NCBI GenBank assembly: GCA_900552415.1
Contig: USAD01000111.1
Location: 1-8,593 of the forward strand
Reading direction: 5' to 3'
DNA: 8,593 nucleotides
Origin: an uncultured Parabacteroides sp.
GTDB taxonomy: Bacteria > Bacteroidota > Bacteroidia > Bacteroidales > Tannerellaceae
Positions within the stretch are counted from its first letter, which is position 1, and each line of letters begins with the position of its first letter. The position numbers and the translations under genes are program-made. The notes under the pieces were generated by a model that had not been told where the DNA came from, ran no database searches, and worked only from the letters and a program-made list of their open reading frames with translations. This document shows positions 7,153 through 8,593 of this stretch, piece after piece.

Positions 7153-7177
7153 TTTCACGCTTGGGAATCGAACCTAA
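7153..7177 (-). other. tRNA T-arm-like fragment (possible tRNA 3'-end remnant)
   Basis: On the minus strand the bases TTAGG-TTCGATT-CCCAA form a T-stem (four of five pairs) around a canonical TTCGATT loop. They are followed by seven bases (GCGTGAA) where the acceptor strand would be, and then an A. The matching 5' acceptor strand, D-arm and a seven-base anticodon loop are absent upstream, so this is not an intact tRNA. It could be a leftover attachment site of an element that integrated in a tRNA 3' end, or chance. Confidence 0.3.
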
Positions 7178-7185
7178 ACCCGGTG

Positions 7186-7201
7186 CTGAACGATCGTTCA
7201 G
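7186..7201. promoter_or_regulatory. Perfect 16-bp palindrome, candidate operator
   Basis: CTGAACGATCGTTCAG is a perfect inverted repeat with no spacer, 68 bp upstream of the first gene of the five-gene operon. Its size and symmetry suit the operator of a dimeric repressor such as a TetR-family protein, but no regulator gene is in the window. No T run follows on either strand, so it is not an intrinsic terminator. The role is inferred only from symmetry and position. Confidence 0.35.
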
Positions 7202-7212
7202 GATATGTCGAC

Positions 7213-7246
7213 AAAAAAACATGAACGTGCGATATGGTTCATGTTT
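7213..7246 (-). terminator. Intrinsic terminator of the rhomboid protease gene
   Basis: On the minus strand AAACATGAAC (7246-7237) and GTTCATGTTT (7226-7217) form a perfect 10-bp stem with a 10-base loop, and a run of seven T residues spans the end of the stem and beyond (7219-7213). It starts 18 bp after the rhomboid stop codon. The stem is rather AT-rich, so some readthrough into the downstream five-gene operon is possible. Confidence 0.8.
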
Positions 7247-7264
7247 CTTTGAGTTTATATGAGA

Positions 7265-8593
7265 TTAGGGCTCAATCCTGATGGACTCTATTACAGCTTG
7301 GGCCTCCGATTCATAACTTGCCTCAGTCGTTATTACGACAATGATATAACCCTTTAAGGCCTGTTTGTCCAGGTGAAAGACAACACTTTGGTTGACAAGG
7401 ATACTTCCTCCGTCCATTCTGGGGTAATCCATTGTGGCGGAGATTGTCTCGATACGCTGCCCGTTGATGGTTATATTCTCCGGCTCATGTCCATCCATGG
7501 CCTTGAGCAACAGCTCACGAATCTGGTCTATCTCCTCCGTAGAGGAGACTTTTATGTAATTAACCGTAATGCCGTTGTCACTATTGCCATTAAGCTGTAA
7601 GATCTGCCCTTCTTCAGGCCTGCCATTCGCGGTCCATCTTTCAGGATATACACAGCTGAATCCATAGGCCTCATTGACATATTCTCTCATGCCATTTCCC
7701 AGGCTCTTATCGTTACCGATTAAATTGGATGTGTTTTCTTCAGGAACATCCTCTTCCGCAATCGCTTCTTGGACATATTCCTCAAGTGTTCCTTCATCCC
7801 ACAAATTCCTGATTTCAGTGTAATCTGATGGCAGGTTTGATGTTTGTCCGGCGAGAAGAAAAACGAATATCAGCGCGAATACGCCTTCCGCGATATACGA
7901 GATCACTTTAGGATTTAGTTTGGAGGCATAACGTTCTATTGACAAATAGACGCCACCCAATAAGAGGCCCGACACCAAGCCGCCCACATGAGCGGCATTG
8001 TCGATTCCTTCTTCTCTTGCTCCGATCATGAGGTTGTAAATGACGAAGAAGCCTATACTATATAATAGGGATTTACGTTGTCCTTTTTCTATTCGTTGAT
8101 GGAAAATCAAAAATGCCAGAAAAATTCCATATAGTCCGAATATAGAGCCGGAAGCTCCGGCGCTTATGGTTTCAGGATGAATCATGAGGCTGGATAAGGC
8201 AGCGAATAATCCGGTCAAGAGATAAGAGACAAGCAATCTTCTTTTGCCAATGAGCTGTTCCAGATAACCTCCGATATAAAGTAAAGCGTACATGTTCATC
8301 ACGATATGGATCAAGCCTATGTGGATGAAGTTGCAAGTGATGGTTCTCCACCAGTCGCCCGTGAGCGTTAATGGACCAAAATTCGCTCCCCATTCCAGGA
8401 TAGAAAAACCTGTTGGAGTCATCAGGCTTACTCCGCTTATGACCATTGCCACGAAAAGGGCGACATTGACGTAAAACAATAAAGGAGTGGCCGTATAACC
8501 TTCATTGAAAGTCAATATCGAGCGGAGAGACGTGCTTGCCTGTTCATCTACGATTAATGTATCTTCATCCGATTCCTCAAAGGCAGGAAGATG
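7265..8593 (-). CDS. Rhomboid family intramembrane serine protease with extracytoplasmic C-terminal domain (5' end outside the window)
   Basis: This membrane protease cleaves transmembrane segments of other proteins. The reading frame stays open to the window edge, giving 442 visible residues with no ATG in the 26 codons upstream of a TTG at 8515, so the true start lies beyond 8593. Visible features are an acidic cytoplasmic N-terminal stretch, six rhomboid helices from about residue 38 to 218, and a seventh at about 230-249. The catalytic dyad is Ser148 (GASG, codon at 8152-8150) and His202 (NAAHVGG, codon at 7990-7988). The HxxxN motif of the oxyanion pocket is His96/Asn100, after WWRTIT. 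With seven helices and the N-terminus inside, the C-terminal part (250-442) would be periplasmic. From about 304 it shows YGFSCVYPERW and a closing IESIRI, a pattern seen in PsbP/DcrB-like domains. A terminator follows the stop codon. Confidence 0.93.
   Translation of the reverse strand, partial: HLPAFEESDEDTLIVDEQASTSLRSILTFNEGYTATPLLFYVNVALFVAMVISGVSLMTPTGFSILEWGANFGPLTLTGDWWRTITCNFIHIGLIHIVMNMYALLYIGGYLEQLIGKRRLLVSYLLTGLFAALSSLMIHPETISAGASGSIFGLYGIFLAFLIFHQRIEKGQRKSLLYSIGFFVIYNLMIGAREEGIDNAAHVGGLVSGLLLGGVYLSIERYASKLNPKVISYIAEGVFALIFVFLLAGQTSNLPSDYTEIRNLWDEGTLEEYVQEAIAEEDVPEENTSNLIGNDKSLGNGMREYVNEAYGFSCVYPERWTANGRPEEGQILQLNGNSDNGITVNYIKVSSTEEIDQIRELLLKAMDGHEPENITINGQRIETISATMDYPRMDGGSILVNQSVVFHLDKQALKGYIIVVITTEASYESEAQAVIESIRIEP

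Noticed and set aside
7150..7260. An intact tRNA gene on the minus strand, suggested by the T-arm-like bases
   Set aside because: No complementary 5' acceptor strand or D-arm is present at the right distance, and the only stem where the anticodon arm should be is an even palindrome that cannot form a seven-base loop.

Overview
The window looks like chromosomal DNA of a member of the Bacteroidales (Bacteroidota), perhaps Parabacteroides or a close relative. The evidence is the DnaB sequence and its roughly 500-residue length, TAnnTTTG-type promoter elements before the two divergent genes at the left end, and the lack of strong Shine-Dalgarno sequences. The genus is an inference, not something I can prove from the sequence.

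Left part (1-1836): the start of a saccharopine-dehydrogenase-family oxidoreductase gene runs leftward off the window. It is divergent from a complete replicative DNA helicase gene, dnaB, and the two share a 200-bp intergenic region with one promoter element for each direction. dnaB is followed by a 75-bp block of overlapping inverted and direct repeats, in the gap where dnaB converges on the leftward genes.

Middle part (7118 down to 1966, minus strand): five tightly packed genes look like one operon. In order of transcription they encode a small two-helix membrane protein, a 528-residue irregular ankyrin-repeat protein, a 324-residue regular ankyrin-repeat protein, a DUF1266-domain protein with an Ala/Gln/Met-rich N-terminus, and a protein with a soluble N-terminal domain and three C-terminal membrane helices. 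The gaps are 5, 3, 45 and 3 bp. The layout suggests cytoplasmic ankyrin scaffolds and a DUF1266 protein working with two membrane proteins. The function is unknown. This cluster is the best candidate in the window for an undescribed system.

Right part (7119-8593): a rhomboid intramembrane serine protease gene with an extracytoplasmic PsbP/DcrB-like C-terminal domain enters from beyond the right edge on the minus strand. It ends in a clear intrinsic terminator. Between it and the five-gene operon lie a perfect 16-bp palindrome and a short piece resembling the T-arm and 3' end of a tRNA.
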